This document shows, one piece after another, positions 24,554 to 36,249 of a stretch of DNA of 64,000 nt. Origin of the DNA: Phanerodontia chrysosporium (taxonomy: Eukaryota > Basidiomycota > Agaricomycetes > Polyporales > Phanerochaetaceae); contig MJGA01000001.1 of the NCBI GenBank assembly GCA_001910725.1, positions 1,922,001 through 1,986,000 of the forward strand. The letters run 5' to 3'. Every line of letters begins with the position of its first letter. The stretch's first letter is position 1. Below the pieces are notes generated by a model. The model searched no databases and had not been told where the DNA came from. It saw only the letters and a program-made list of their open reading frames with translations. The translations under genes and the position numbers were made by a program.

Positions 24554-25804
24554 ATGTCAAGCACTCCCGGCGGAGCGCCTCCTGGCCCGGCTCCCCCCGA
24601 CCCCATCTCCGCTGCTCTCCTGCAAATGGCCCAGGCGATGACGCAGCTCACAAACACGGTTAACACTCTGGCCCAAACTATTGGCGCCAATCGGACAACG
24701 GTCAACGCAACGGTCAATGCCAACAAGGAGCTCCCCTTCGTCGAGAAGCCCATGCCGTTCAAAGGGAAGGGTTCGGACACGGCCCGTCTCTTCCGTGCCG
24801 CCTATCGCATCTACGCCGACGGGCAGCCGGAGAAATTCGGCAAGCGCGACGTCAACGGTAACCTCGAACGGGACGCAAACACCGGCAAGATCTTGGTAGA
24901 CGGCCAGAAGTGGATCGTCGGCGCTCTCTCCTTCATGCAGAACGAAGCGGCCGAATGGGCACGGCAGTACATCGAGCAAGCGGCAGACGGCACACAGATA
25001 TTCGACGGCTCTCGCGCCACGTTCTGGGAAGCTTTCAAGAACCGGTTCGAGCCCATGGACGAGAAGGCCGAGGCTCTCAGCAAGCTGCAGGCATGTACGC
25101 AAGGCAACCGCCGGTTCGCGGAGTTCTTTGCGGAGTTCCAAGCCCTTGCCGGCCGCACGAAGCTCACCCCGGAAGACCTGGCAGCCCGGCTACGGACGAA
25201 GTTCAATAAGGACTACCTCGAGCGAATCTCGTACATGGTCAACCCCGCTACCGGCAAAGGCCCCGAGACGTACGACGAACTCAAGAACGCGGGTTTCGCC
25301 GTCGACCGGTCGAAGGACAAGCTCTCGCAAGACCTCCTGGCACAGCAGGGCAAGACGTCCTCGACTCCGGCTAGCTCGTCAGCGCGTGCCTTCCGCGACC
25401 CGAACGCGATGGACATCGACGCCGCGAACATTGACGAGCTGTTTAAGGGTCTCACTGGCACGGATCTCAAGCGCCAGTTCGACGCCGTCATGAAGGACCG
25501 CTGCAAGGTCTGCGGCTCGAAGTCCCACAAGTCCACGGACCCCGTCCACCGTGATTCGGTCTGCAACCACTGCGGTAAGAAGGGTCACTGGTCCCGCGTC
25601 TGTCGTGCTCGCCTCGAGGGCAAGCCGAGAACCGCCCCCGCTACCGCCGCCGTTCGCGCCTCGTCTTCGGATACCTCGTCTCAGGACTCCTCGTCTCCGG
25701 CCTCCTCGTCTTCTGGCAGCTCGTCTGACGACCAAGCCGCCGCGCTCGCCGCCCTCCGTGATCAGCTGGCTCTGATACAAAAGCAGCTCGGGGGTTTTGC
25801 TTAA
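24554..25804 (+). CDS. gag: Gag of A1
   Basis: 416 residues, start MSSTPGGAPPG. This is the first ATG after the predicted RNA start. Capsid-type domain (KPMPFKGKGSDTARLFRAAY ... FWEAFKNRFEP ... FAEFFAEFQALAGRT), then a cysteine cluster CKVCGSKSHK and a CCHC zinc knuckle CNHCGKKGHWSRVC (about 25560-25605), then a Ser-rich tail. It would form the virus-like particle and bind genomic RNA. The frame ends just after a -1 frameshift heptamer. The A2 homologue is 420 residues because one G is missing at that site. Confidence 0.93.
   Translation: MSSTPGGAPPGPAPPDPISAALLQMAQAMTQLTNTVNTLAQTIGANRTTVNATVNANKELPFVEKPMPFKGKGSDTARLFRAAYRIYADGQPEKFGKRDVNGNLERDANTGKILVDGQKWIVGALSFMQNEAAEWARQYIEQAADGTQIFDGSRATFWEAFKNRFEPMDEKAEALSKLQACTQGNRRFAEFFAEFQALAGRTKLTPEDLAARLRTKFNKDYLERISYMVNPATGKGPETYDELKNAGFAVDRSKDKLSQDLLAQQGKTSSTPASSSARAFRDPNAMDIDAANIDELFKGLTGTDLKRQFDAVMKDRCKVCGSKSHKSTDPVHRDSVCNHCGKKGHWSRVCRARLEGKPRTAPATAAVRASSSDTSSQDSSSPASSSSGSSSDDQAAALAALRDQLALIQKQLGGFA
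25792..25798 (+). promoter_or_regulatory. -1 ribosomal frameshift site GGGTTTT (A1 gag-pol)
   Basis: In the gag frame the heptamer reads G-GGT-TTT, the X-XXY-YYZ pattern. It sits 4 nt before the gag stop. The pol frame is -1 to gag and open from 25762, so the overlap contains the site. A downstream structure was not assessed. Confidence 0.7.
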
Positions 25805-28158
25805 GGGGCCGAAGTGACGCCGCATCGTCGGTCCCCGTCTCGTCAAGCCCGGATTCAACTCCGGCGCCTTCGTTAGAACCACAGGACATTTCGGACTCTA
25901 TCCGCTCGTGTACAATATCCGTATTAGACCCTTTCTCCAATCATTACCGTGTACCAGTAAAGCTCACCGGAATCAATAAAACTATTCGCACGCCTGCAAT
26001 GATTGACTCCGGTGCGACTTCGCTGTTCATCCACGAGGACTTCTGCAAGCAGCATAAGATTCTCACGGTACCACTCAAAAGGGAGATTACGCTATACAAC
26101 ATCGACGGAACCAAGAACGAAGCAGGGTCTATCACGCGTCGTGCCAGACTCCAGCTCACTGTGGGTTCATACACGTTTAAGGAGGAGTTTCTGGTCACGA
26201 ACATCGGTCCGGAGGATGTCATCCTCGGACTTCCGTGGCTCAAGAAGTGGAATCCGAACATCGACTGGGAAACGGGAGATGTCCAGTTTCAGCTCCGCGG
26301 CGGAGCTGAGGACACCCCGGTTTTCGGTATTCATCAGATTGACGCCAACCGCTCCGAACACCGTGAATGGCTCCGAGCAGGCATTGTTGAGGACGCCAAG
26401 GACGAAGTCTGGATTCTCGCTGGTTACACTTACTCGCAAGCGATCGCTGTCGAAGCCAACCGTGAGAAGTACGCTAAGACGTTTGAAGAGCTGGTTCCCA
26501 AGGAGTACCACCGACATAAGAAGGTGTTCTCCGAAGAGGAATCACACCGCCTTCCGAAGCATCAGCCCTGGGATCACGCGATAGATCTCGTTCCGGACGC
26601 CCCGGCCTCAATCAAATCGAAGGTTTATCCCATGTCCCCGATCGAGAATGAAGAACTACAGCGGTTCATCGACGACGCACTCGCCAAGGGCTATATCGTC
26701 CCCAGCAAGTCTCCGATCGCTTCCCCTGTCTTCTTCATCAAGAAAAAGGACGGCAAGCTCCGGTTCATCCAAGATTACCGCAAGCTCAACGACATCACTG
26801 TGAAGAATCGCTACCCCCTTCCACTCACCTCCGACATCATCGGGAAGCTCCAGGGCGCTAAGATCTTCACCAAGTTCGACGTCCGTTGGGGCTACAACAA
26901 CGTCCGGATTAAGGAAGGTGACGAGTGGAAAGCCGCCTTCGTCACCAACCGCGGTCTCTTCGAACCCCGAGTTATGTACTTCGGTCTGTGCAACAGCCCT
27001 GCCACGTTCCAGGCCCTCATGAATCACATCTTCGCCGACCTCATTGCCGAAAGCAAGGTCGCAGTCTACCTCGACGACATCCTCATCTGGTCGAACGATC
27101 TCGCTTCGCATCGGAAGATTGTTCACGAGGTCCTATCACGCCTCGCCAAGTACGATCTGTACCTTCGGCCCGAGAAGTGCGAGTTCGAGCGCTCAGAGAT
27201 CGAGTATCTTGGGCTCCTCATCAGCGAAGGACAAGTCGGCATGGACCCCGGCAAGGTTAAGGCAGTAGCCGAGTGGCCGACCCCGAAGAACCTCAAAGAC
27301 GTAAGAGGCTTTGTCGGGTTCGCCAACTTCTATCGCCGTTTCATCAAAGACTTCTCAAAGATCTGCCGCCCGCTGCACGATCTGACGAAGAAGGATACTC
27401 CGTTTAATTGGGGTCCCGCACAGGCAGAAGCCTTCGAGACGCTCAAGCGCGCTTTCACGACTCAGCCCGTGCTCGCCATGTGGAGCATTGATCGGCCAAC
27501 TCGCGTCGAGACCGATGCCTCTGGCTACGCCACTGGAGGAGTCATAGCCCAACGCAACCCTGAAGATGGTCTCTGGCATCCAATCGCGTATCGCTCGCAG
27601 ACCATGAGCCCCGCCGAGCGGAACTACGAGATCTGGGACCGTGAGATGCTTGCAATCATCGAAGCTCTCAAGGACTGGCGCCAGTTCCTCGAAGGTCTCC
27701 CGGAGCCTTTTGAGATCTGGACCGATCATCAGAATCTCCAGTACTGGAAGACTGCGCAGAATCTCACGCGGCGACAAGCCCGGTGGGCCTCCTACCTCGC
27801 CGAGTACGACTTCCGCATCATCCACCGCCCCGGCAAGACCCATCTCCTCGCTGACCCGCTCTCCCGGCCCTCTTCACTGCATATCTCCGACGAAGAAGAC
27901 AATCGCTCGCAGGTAGTATTGAAGCCAGAGCTGTTTAAGATAGCCGCCACGGCAGCCTTCGCAAACCCCTCCCCCCTCGAGAAGCGCATTCGCGACTGCT
28001 CCGAAAAGGAAAAGGAAGTCGCAGACGCCCTGCAGACTCTTCAGACCAAGGGGCCCCGCAAGCTGCGCAACGGCGTTCTCGAATGGGAAGAGGACAACGG
28101 CCTCCTGTACTACCATGGGAAAGTCTATGTCCCGAACAGTGCCGCGCTGCGCAACGAC
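25799..28158 (+). CDS. pol: Pol of A1, 5' part: protease, reverse transcriptase, RNase H
   Basis: Continues the gag frame after a -1 shift. Aspartic protease MIDSGATSLFI at about 25999, RT with VYLDDILIW (about 27060-27090), RNase H with ETDASGYATGGVIAQ (about 27508-27550), ending in the H2C2 linker region where element B1 is inserted. All of this stretch is open. A first in-frame ATG is at 25999, but the frame is open back to the frameshift site, so frameshifting is the likelier route. Pol continues at 36250 and 44289. Confidence 0.93.
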
Positions 28159-28759
28159 TATCACAAAAATGCGCTGCCCTAGCGCCTATACACCAAACCA
28201 ACCAGCAATACTCACTGGCAAAGGTTTACTTGGACTACAAAGGGTGTAGCCAAGCTTGAAGACGAGGTATAGAGACTAGAGAGGTGAGATGCGATGAGAT
28301 TGAAGCTGGGGAGGCACCCCCAGCCCTCAGGGTTTATATACATGTGCACCAGGTCCCCAGGGACCGGTGTTCAGGGTCCTAGCTATCTAATACCTACTAC
28401 GCTATTGGCTAGTGCCCTACAGGCATTCCTACATTCTCCTACACGTTCCTAAATGTTCCTACGATGTCCCAGAAACCTCCAGAACGTTCCAGCACTGTCC
28501 GGACCTGTCCAGAGACCTCCAGGACTTTCTAGTCCATTCCGGAGTGTCTCGACGCTTCCAGACCCTTGCCTGCTTCTAGACCTTCGACCATGTGACCCTG
28601 GGATACCGCACGTGTGCGCATCACGTGACCGCCGTATCACGTGACCAGCCCCGAGCCTAGGGCTGTCACTCCAGCGCTTCTGCATGTCACAGTTCGGAGT
28701 AGTCGCTTCTGTCACCTGCTGCCCCTAACCCTAAGGGTTTGAGACGAAAAACTGTGACA
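28159..28759 (-). repeat. 3' LTR of B1
   Basis: 601 bp, reverse orientation; on the plus strand TATCACAAAA ... AACTGTGACA. The polypurine tract (plus strand ACCCCC) lies directly to its right. Confidence 0.95.
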
Positions 28760-28794
28760 TTACCCCCAATTCTAGCTGAACCTCCTGGTGAAGC

Positions 28795-31700
28795 CTAAAT
28801 ACCAGTGGAGCCAAAACCATCGCTGCTGCGAATGGTTGAGTCGAGGCGAGAAACCGGAGTTGGTTCGGCGTAGGAGATTCTTTCGAGCACGAGTTGAGCG
28901 ACACGATCACCCTTGTGGAATGTAAAGGTGTCGGGCGAGTTGTTGATGAGTAGAATTTTGAGCTCTCCTCGATAATCGCGGTCAATGACGCCTGCTCCTA
29001 TGTCGATGCCTCTGAGGCTGAGGCCACTCCGTGGTGCGACTCGAGCGTAGGTACCTGGTGGAGTACACATTCGAAGGCCAGTTGGCGCTAGCTTGCGATC
29101 ATGGGGCTTGAGCGTAAGGTCTTCCGTGATGAAAAGATCCAATCCTGCACTTTCTGGCGAACCACGTGAGGGGAGTTTTGCGTCCTTGTTCATGAGCTCG
29201 ACCTCGAACTGGTCGTCTGCTCCCCAAGATTGGAGTAGCGCGAGTTCGCGCACGAAAAACTCATCCTCCTCGTCGTGGTGGCGTTGCAGAAGGGAAATTG
29301 CCCTCGGCGCATCTGGGTATTTCTTGTGGAATTGTTTGACCTTCGCCATAGCGTGCTTGAGATTGGGCAAGTATTCCCATGTGTCGCTATGCTCGTCGTA
29401 GCCTCTCCACCGTACTCGGTACATAACACGGCCTTTAGAGTCTGGCTGTGCATCTACGATCTGCTCGACCTCGTACTCCTCGTCATCACCCACACGAATG
29501 GGTGGTAGGGGTTTGCGCGTGCGATTGGCAACCTCATCCTCGACGTGCGTCGTGAGCTTGCTTGCGTGGAAGACCGGGTGAATCTTCACATGGGCTGGTA
29601 ACTTCAGCTTGAAGGTAACCGGTCCCAGCTGCTCTACGATCTCGTAAGGGCCTACTCGCTTTGGTGCCAGTTTTTTGGAGGGAACCCGAAGGTTCAGATC
29701 CTTTGCGTCAAGCCAAACACGGTCTCCGACCTTGAACAAGGGTTCTGATTTACCCTGGTCGTAATACCACTTCATTCGCTCTGCAGCCAGCACGAGCGCG
29801 GCTTTCGCCTGATCTTGGGCCTCCTGTCTAAGCTTTGTCCAGTCGTCCAGTTCTGACAACCTTGTAACACGGTCCTGCTCTGGGAACATGCGTGGGTGAC
29901 GGCCATATTCGACGAAGAATGGCGAGTTCTTGGTGCTTTCATGCGCCTGGTTGTTGTACGCAAACTCAGCAGAGGGCAAAAGGTACGCCCAGTCGTCCTG
30001 CCTAAAGCTTGTGTAGCAGCGCAGATACTGCTCCAATGACTGATTAACTCGCTCAGTCTGGCCGTCTGCCTGAGGGTGAAACGCTGTAGTCATTGCTGAC
30101 TTGATCCCCAAGAGTCTGCACCATTCCTGGAAGAGTTTTGCGGCGAACTGCGTTCCTCTATCCGAAATGATCTGTCTGGGTAGGCCGTGCAAAGGCCAAA
30201 CACGCTCATAGAGCAAATTTCCCAGATCCTTGGCTGAAAACTCCTTGGTGATGGGGAGGAAATGTGCTCGCTTGGTTAAGCGGCAAACGACTACGAAGAT
30301 AGCGTTGTAACCGTCCGACTCAGGCAAGTCCGTGATCATATCGCACGAGATTATCTCCCAGGGTTCCGACGGAACCTCGTTCGGCTGTAGCAGGCCAGCA
30401 GGCTTCTGGTTGACGTTTTTATGCGACTGGCATACTTCGCAACCTGCGACGTACTTCTTGACGTAAACTGACATTCCTGGCCACCAGTAGTTGCGCGACA
30501 GCAACTCCAACGTCTTCCATCGTCCAGGGTGTCCAGCCCCAGGGAAGTCGTGGTGTAACTTGAGTAGATCCGCCCTAATCTTGTCGTCCTTGGGCACATA
30601 CACCTTGCTTCGGTGCAGTAGTAGCCCATCCTCGAGGTGCCATTCCGCTAAGTCCTTCCCGAACTCTCTTGGTCCTTTCAACATCAGGTCTTTGTATGAC
30701 TTGGTGACTTCGTCGTCCAGCAGGGCTTTTCTGATCCTTTCTAGCAGTTTGCTATCGTCCACTATCGATGAATGGGTTGGTTGCATGGCTCGAATCGCGA
30801 AATATTCTGGCTTCAAAAGGACTTTTTCACGATTGTCGCAATCCACCCCCAATTCATGATCTGGCCTCCTGGACATTGGATCAGCCCGCTTCATCGTCTT
30901 TCCAGGCTTGTGCTCCAACTTGAAGTGGAAACGTGTGAGGAAAAGACTCCAACATGCTTGACGTCGCGTCAAGTCTTGTGCCTTGCGGAAATAGGTCAGA
31001 TTCTGGTGATCTGACCATATTTCGAACGGTAGAGGGTGTCCCTCCAAGTGGTGGCGCCATTCCTTCAGCGCGCGGATGATGGCAAGCATCTCCTTGTCGT
31101 ATATCTCGTAGTTGCGCTCGTGTACGCCTAGCGCCTTGGAGTAAAACGCGACAGGGTGCCAAAGGCCATCCTCGCCCAGTTGCTCAAGTACAGCCCCGTA
31201 GCAAAGTCTGACGAATCGCATTCGAGCCTGAAAGGGTGCTCGTCGTCTGGAATCTTGAGAATAGGCGCAGTAGTGAACGCTCTTTTGAGCGTATCGAAAG
31301 CATCCTGCTGCTCAGGCCCCCATTCCCACTCTTTGCCTTTGCGGGTAAGCTCTGACAATGGGCGAACAATCTTGCCAAAGTCTCGAATAAACCGTCGGTA
31401 GAAGTTGGCAAAACCCAGGAAAGCCTGGACATCTTTGACCCTTTTGGGTATGGGCCAAGATAAAACGCCATCTACCTTCGATGGATCCATCTGAACTGAC
31501 CCCTTGCTGATGATCATTCCGAGGTATTCAATGCTATCCGTCTCGAAGAAGCATTTTTCTGGCTTAGCGAACAGGTCGTTGTCGCGTAGCCGCTGCAATA
31601 CCTCGCGAACTAATCGCCGATGGTGGTCCAAGTCGTTCGTGAAGATGAGAATGTCGTCTAGGTAGACCATGACATGCCCTTCTCGAATCAGATCGTCGAG

Positions 31701-32951
31701 AATATGGTTCATCATGCGCTGAAAGGTTGCTGGTGCATTGCTGAGGCCGAAGAACATCACTGTAGGTTCATATAAACCGAAAGGTGTGATGAAGGCCAGC
31801 TTCCACTCGTCTCCCTCCTTGATTCTGACGTTGTTATACCCCCATCTAAGGTCGATCTTGGTGTATATACTGGCCTTAGATAGTCGATCTATAAGGTCTG
31901 AGATCTTGGGTATAGGGAAGCGGTCTTTCTTGACGACTTCGTTCAGCTTTCTGTAGTCTTGCACCAAGCGCAATGAACCGTCCTTCTTCTTCACGAAAAA
32001 GACTGGTGCTGCCAGCGGGGATTTACTCGGTCTGATGTATCCCTTGGCGAGATTCTCCTGAATCCACTCGTCCAGAGAATTCCTCTCTTCTGGCGACAGC
32101 GAGTAATTACGAGCTGGTCGAGGTAGGGTAGCTCCATCGATAAACTCGACAGCGTGGTCGTAAGGCTTTCGTACGGGTAGCCGTTCGCTTGCACGCTTCG
32201 AAAACACGTCCCCATAGTCCTGATACTGTGTAGGGACAAGCTGCTCCCAGCCCTCGATTCCCTCCAGCGAACGAATACTGCACATCGCTGCAATCTTCCG
32301 GCAGGTTACTGCCAAAACGCGGCCATCTGGGGTGGAAGGGTCGACCCACTGAAGCCAAGGCTCCTCTTCTTCCTCCTCGAAGTCCTCATCCATAGGTTCT
32401 TCGAGCTCTGCTTGTGCTACTTGAGCCTTGTGGCTGGTAAAGCGACAAGAATCTGGGCATCTGGAGTACTTCCACTCGCCCTTATCCCAATCTATCTCGG
32501 GATTATGCTTCTTCAAGTAGCTAAAGCCGAGGAACATGTCCTTTCCACCCAGATCTGTAATGAGGCATGCTTGTCTGGAGACATGGTCCCCTACTGCTAC
32601 GTCGAGCCAAGCATACTCCTCAATACTGCCACACTTGTTCCTGGAGCCATCTGCGTTGTAAACGCGTATCTCCCTGGCCAGCTGGTTCGTCTTCAGCTTA
32701 TGCTTCTTGACGAAGCGATGGCTAATGAACACAGCATAGGCCCCTGAATCAACCAGCGCGGTAGTCTGCACTCTGATTTCCTTACCCTGACTCAAAGTTA
32801 CTGGAACGATAAAGCTCGATTTGGAGGGTAGACTAGAGACTTTTCTCGATTCCAAAACTGATCTAATACATTCTACTGAGTCGGGAGGGTAAAGGAAATC
32901 TAAAAACGGACCAGATGTCGCAGACTCTACATCGGTCCCTGCAGAAAATCC
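28795..32951 (-). pseudogene. pol: Pol of B1 (protease to dUTPase) with a single-base frame break
   Basis: Nearly identical to B2 pol. Frames 32951-31190 (protease LVDSGAYAVF, RT VYLDDILIF) and 31221-28795 (RNase H, integrase, chromodomain, dUTPase) are joined in B2, but here a run of five G is four (plus-strand CCCC at 31194-31197). The break is in RNase H just after ECDSSDFATG. All five dUTPase motifs are kept. The defect could be real or a homopolymer error. The -1 frameshift heptamer GGATTTT is at 32945-32951. Confidence 0.85.
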
Positions 32952-34507
32952 TCATCATCTGAGAACACCACGCGGTTAATCTTCTGCGCCTTCTCCTTCG
33001 AAGACGACTTCTTCTTTTGCTTGGTCTTGGGGGTATCTTCTTCTTCTGAGCTATCCGAGCTCAATTCCTCGTCAGAGGCTACCTCCTGGAATCTCTCCGA
33101 GTCGCTGGCGTACACCTCGCGCACACTGTTCTTCGTGTGGCGAGAGCCCTTATCCTTCTCCTTTCCCTTTGAAGACGAAGCCTTTGACGAACTGGCCACC
33201 GGTGCATTGGTGGTTTTACTCGACGACGTCGAAGAACCTGAGTTGTTCTTCTTCGATGGACACTCCTTGGCGATATGGCCTTTGCCTCCACACTGAGCGC
33301 AGCAGCCTTTCTTCTTCGCCTCCTCGAACGACATGGCAACCTTCTGAACTTTGGCTGTCTTGCCTTTGCCCTGGGCTGAGCCCTTCTTCAAGGCGTCGAC
33401 ATCCATAGCGTCAGGGTCTTTCGACGACTGAGGCTGTCCAGAGAGTACGGTGCCCGTCAAGAGACGTTGATCCTGCAGAATCTCCTGAACATCCTTCAAC
33501 CAACCATCCCAGGTCGTAGCCCACTGAGCACGACCACGGGCTGCCAGTACATCGGCGGCGGCACGAGGGGTATGGGCATAGGCTTTGACCAACAGTTCTT
33601 CGTTGGAGAAGCCGGTTTGGCGAGCCAGCGAACGGAAACGAGCAGCAAACTCGTTGAAAGTCTTCTCGTTCGTCCCTTTCTTGCTGACAAGCTGCTCAAA
33701 CTCTGCCCTTGCCCTGTCCTTCTTGTCGGTCTGTTGGAATCCTTTCTGGAGTTCGTTCACAAAGTTGGTCCAAGTACCAAGGGGTTTTGAGTCTGCCACC
33801 TTATCGAAGTACTCTTGCATGACCTTCTTTGCTGAACCTCGCAGGTAAGTCATCGCCGTCTCTATCTTCTTTTCGTCGTCCATTACGCCACGGTGGCGCA
33901 ACCAGAGTGCCATCGACTCGAGCCAGTCATCCAGCTTGCTAGCCTTATCACCATTAAAGGTGTCACGCTCCTTCATGGTAGGGAACAAAGACTGAGACAA
34001 CCCAACGTTGCCTCCACTAGTGCCTTGCTGAACCAACACTTTCAAGCTCTCGTTCTCCTGCTTCAGCACCTGCATAGCGTTCTGCAAAACGCGATTTTGG
34101 TTCTGAGCCTCTGCTATCTGCGCAGACAAGTGCTGTCTAGTCTGCTCAAGAGTGTCTATCTGCTCCTGAAGTGTCTTGGTCTCGGTTTTGCGTTTGCGAA
34201 GGGCTTCCTTCAAGCGAAGGACTTCTGAACCCATTTCCGACCTTACTTGAGCTATCTCAGCCTTTACCCAGTTACCCAGGCTGTCAACGAGGGCCTTAAA
34301 GTCGCCAGGAGTCAGTCCTTCCTGAGCGGCTTGTACCCATGACTGGCTGTACTCTTCGTAAGAGGTCGAAAGCGGCGCAGCGGCCAAAACTGGGGTAGGG
34401 CCTCCCTCAGCCATAGAGCCAAGTTCTAACGTTCCCCAAGGGTCCATGCCACTTGAACTCGAAGCAGAACGCAAACCAAAGTCAACAGGATTTGAATTGA
34501 GCGACAT
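32927..34507 (-). CDS. gag: Gag of B1
   Basis: 526 residues, same length as in B2, start MSLNSNPVDFG. Central coiled coil (KEALRKRKTETKTLQEQIDT region), capsid-like domain (FNGDKASKLDDWLESMALWL), CCHC knuckle CAQCGGKGHIAKEC, acidic-serine tail. Its ATG (34507) is the first ATG after the predicted RNA start. Confidence 0.92.
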   Translation of the reverse strand: MSLNSNPVDFGLRSASSSSGMDPWGTLELGSMAEGGPTPVLAAAPLSTSYEEYSQSWVQAAQEGLTPGDFKALVDSLGNWVKAEIAQVRSEMGSEVLRLKEALRKRKTETKTLQEQIDTLEQTRQHLSAQIAEAQNQNRVLQNAMQVLKQENESLKVLVQQGTSGGNVGLSQSLFPTMKERDTFNGDKASKLDDWLESMALWLRHRGVMDDEKKIETAMTYLRGSAKKVMQEYFDKVADSKPLGTWTNFVNELQKGFQQTDKKDRARAEFEQLVSKKGTNEKTFNEFAARFRSLARQTGFSNEELLVKAYAHTPRAAADVLAARGRAQWATTWDGWLKDVQEILQDQRLLTGTVLSGQPQSSKDPDAMDVDALKKGSAQGKGKTAKVQKVAMSFEEAKKKGCCAQCGGKGHIAKECPSKKNNSGSSTSSSKTTNAPVASSSKASSSKGKEKDKGSRHTKNSVREVYASDSERFQEVASDEELSSDSSEEEDTPKTKQKKKSSSKEKAQKINRVVFSDDEDFLQGPM

Positions 34508-34536
34508 CTTGATTCAAAAACGCGCAGATACAAAAA

Positions 34537-35258
34537 CTAGTCGAGGTTCTTCTCCAAAAACAACCAATCTTCACCCAACTCCTGAATCAGCTCCCTGCAA
34601 TGCTCAGCGAAGCGTGGCTTAAGCTCAGTGAAGCTATGTGCGCCTGCCTTCTTCAAATCCCTCGAAATCTTCTTCCACTCCCTCGTGGTGTACTCCTTCG
34701 TCTCGACGATGGTCTGAAGGTGTTTGCGAATGTTGTCGAACCTCTCCTTGAACAAGCCCAAGATGTAGAGCTCGTGTTCAGTCAACCCAACTCGAAAACG
34801 CTGCTCGTCTAGCTTCTGAAAGAACGGACCCAAGTGGTTAAGGGCGCCGTTGAACTTTCGTCCGTAGTCGCGCAGCTGATGAACCTGAGTGTTGGTGTGA
34901 AAGTGAAGGTCCTTGGGAATGGGTTTGACTTCGATAGGGGGAGGTTCAATACGCTCGATGAGGGGTAGAGGGGGAGGGGCGTTCGCGATGCGATCGAGTA
35001 GGCGGCGCTTGCGCTGTTCGTTGCGATAGTCTTCGAGCTGAAGCTGGTGCTTGAAGTCGTTCAAGTCTGCTTCACGAGCAAGCCTTTCACGACGACCAGG
35101 GACAGGGGTGTAGGGTGTAGTGCGAGGTTTGTACGCAGGGCGCGGCTTCCCAACGTCTTTGAAGCGGTGAAGGTTCGAGATCTTGATGCGCTCAAGCAAG
35201 GGTTTGCCAGAGCTCTCGTCCTTAGCAAGGACAAAACGGTTCTTAGCAGCTTTAGGCA
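34537..35258 (-). CDS. ORF0 of B1, unknown protein, start codon made by splicing
   Basis: About 240 residues, MPKAAKNRFVLAKDE... if A(35706) is joined to TG(35258-35257) by removal of the intron 35259-35705. No ATG in any forward frame of the element from 35797 to 34508. Differs from B2 by a few substitutions and by lacking the TPP repeat unit in its Pro-rich middle. Function unknown. Confidence 0.72.
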
Positions 35259-35648
35259 CTAGTAAAACGGGTCAGCCTGTGTACACAAGCCAGAAAACTT
35301 CTCCACACAGGCAAAGCGCAAGGCTTTCCTGCCAGCCAACCCTCAACGAAGAGAAAGGGGTATTACTGCGGGTTTCCACGCCACGCAGCTAAAACTGGTT
35401 GGACAGGGTATTACACCCTTAGTCCAGCACTACAACAGGGGTTACTCGTCCGCAGGCAAAGCCCTCTGAGGTGGGTTACACCACGTTCCCCTGTCTGTAC
35501 CTAAAAAGGTACTATAGTGCCCACTTACGCCTGTGGATCGGCAGAAAACTGAACAAAGCGCAAAAGCACTTGTTCAAACAAGCCCCCAGAACCCAAAGCA
35601 ATAACCTAGGCCACCAAAGGTGGAGTAGGTTGGCTAGCTTCAATCTTC

Positions 35649-36249
35649 TATCACAAAAATGCGCTGCCCTAGCGCCTATACACCAAACCAACCAGCAATA
35701 CTCACTGGCAAAGGTTTACTTGGACTACAAAGGGTGTAGCCAAGCTTGAAGACGAGGTATAGAGACTAGAGAGGTGAGATGCGATGAGATTGAAGCTGGG
35801 GAGGCATCCCCAGCCCTCAGGGTTTATATACATGTGCACCAGGTCCCCAGGGACCGGTGTTCAGGGTCCTAGCTATCTAATACCTACTACGCTATTGGCT
35901 AGTGCCCTACAGGCATTCCTACATTCTCCTACACGTTCCTAAATGTTCCTACGATGTCCCAGAAACCTCCAGAACGTTCCAGCACTGTCCGGACCTGTCC
36001 AGAGACCTCCAGGACTTTCTAGTCCATTCCGGAGTGTCTCGACGCTTCCAGACCCTTGCCTGCTTCTAGACCTTCGACCATGTGACCCTGGGATACCGCA
36101 CGTGTGCGCATCACGTGACCGCCGTATCACGTGACCAGCCCCGAGCCTAGGGCTGTCACTCCAGCGCTTCTGCATGTCACAGTTCGGAGTAGTCGCTTCT
36201 GTCACCTGCTGCCCCTAACCCTAAGGGTTTAAGACGAAAAACTGTGACA
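35649..36249 (-). repeat. 5' LTR of B1
   Basis: 601 bp, contains promoter, R and splice donor. The predicted RNA 5' end is at 35797 (plus-strand AGATTGAAGCT 35787-35797) and the donor at A35706|GT. The LTR ends next to ACGAC target repeat 36250-36254. Confidence 0.95.

Larger units (their letters stand above)
28159..36249 (-). mobile_element. Ty3/gypsy chromovirus B1 (family B), inserted in A1 pol
   Basis: 8091 bp, LTRs of 601 bp (28159-28759 and 35649-36249), target repeat ACGAC (28154-28158 and 36250-36254). On its own strand the element starts TGTCACAG and ends GTGATA. Same gene order as B2: LTR, PBS, ORF0, gag, pol with chromodomain and dUTPase. The two LTRs differ at two positions that I noticed. 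Pol has one G fewer than B2 in a homopolymer (31194-31197), breaking RNase H. Confidence 0.95.

Noticed and set aside
28449..28715. 88-codon open frame repeated four times in the window (also 35939, 46816, 54316)
   Set aside because: It lies in the U3 of the family B LTR and recurs only because the LTR does; no domain and no coding-like substitution pattern seen.
30491..30859. Long frames antisense to gag and pol in all four elements
   Set aside because: Shadows of strongly coding sequence on the other strand; they are shared only because the elements are.
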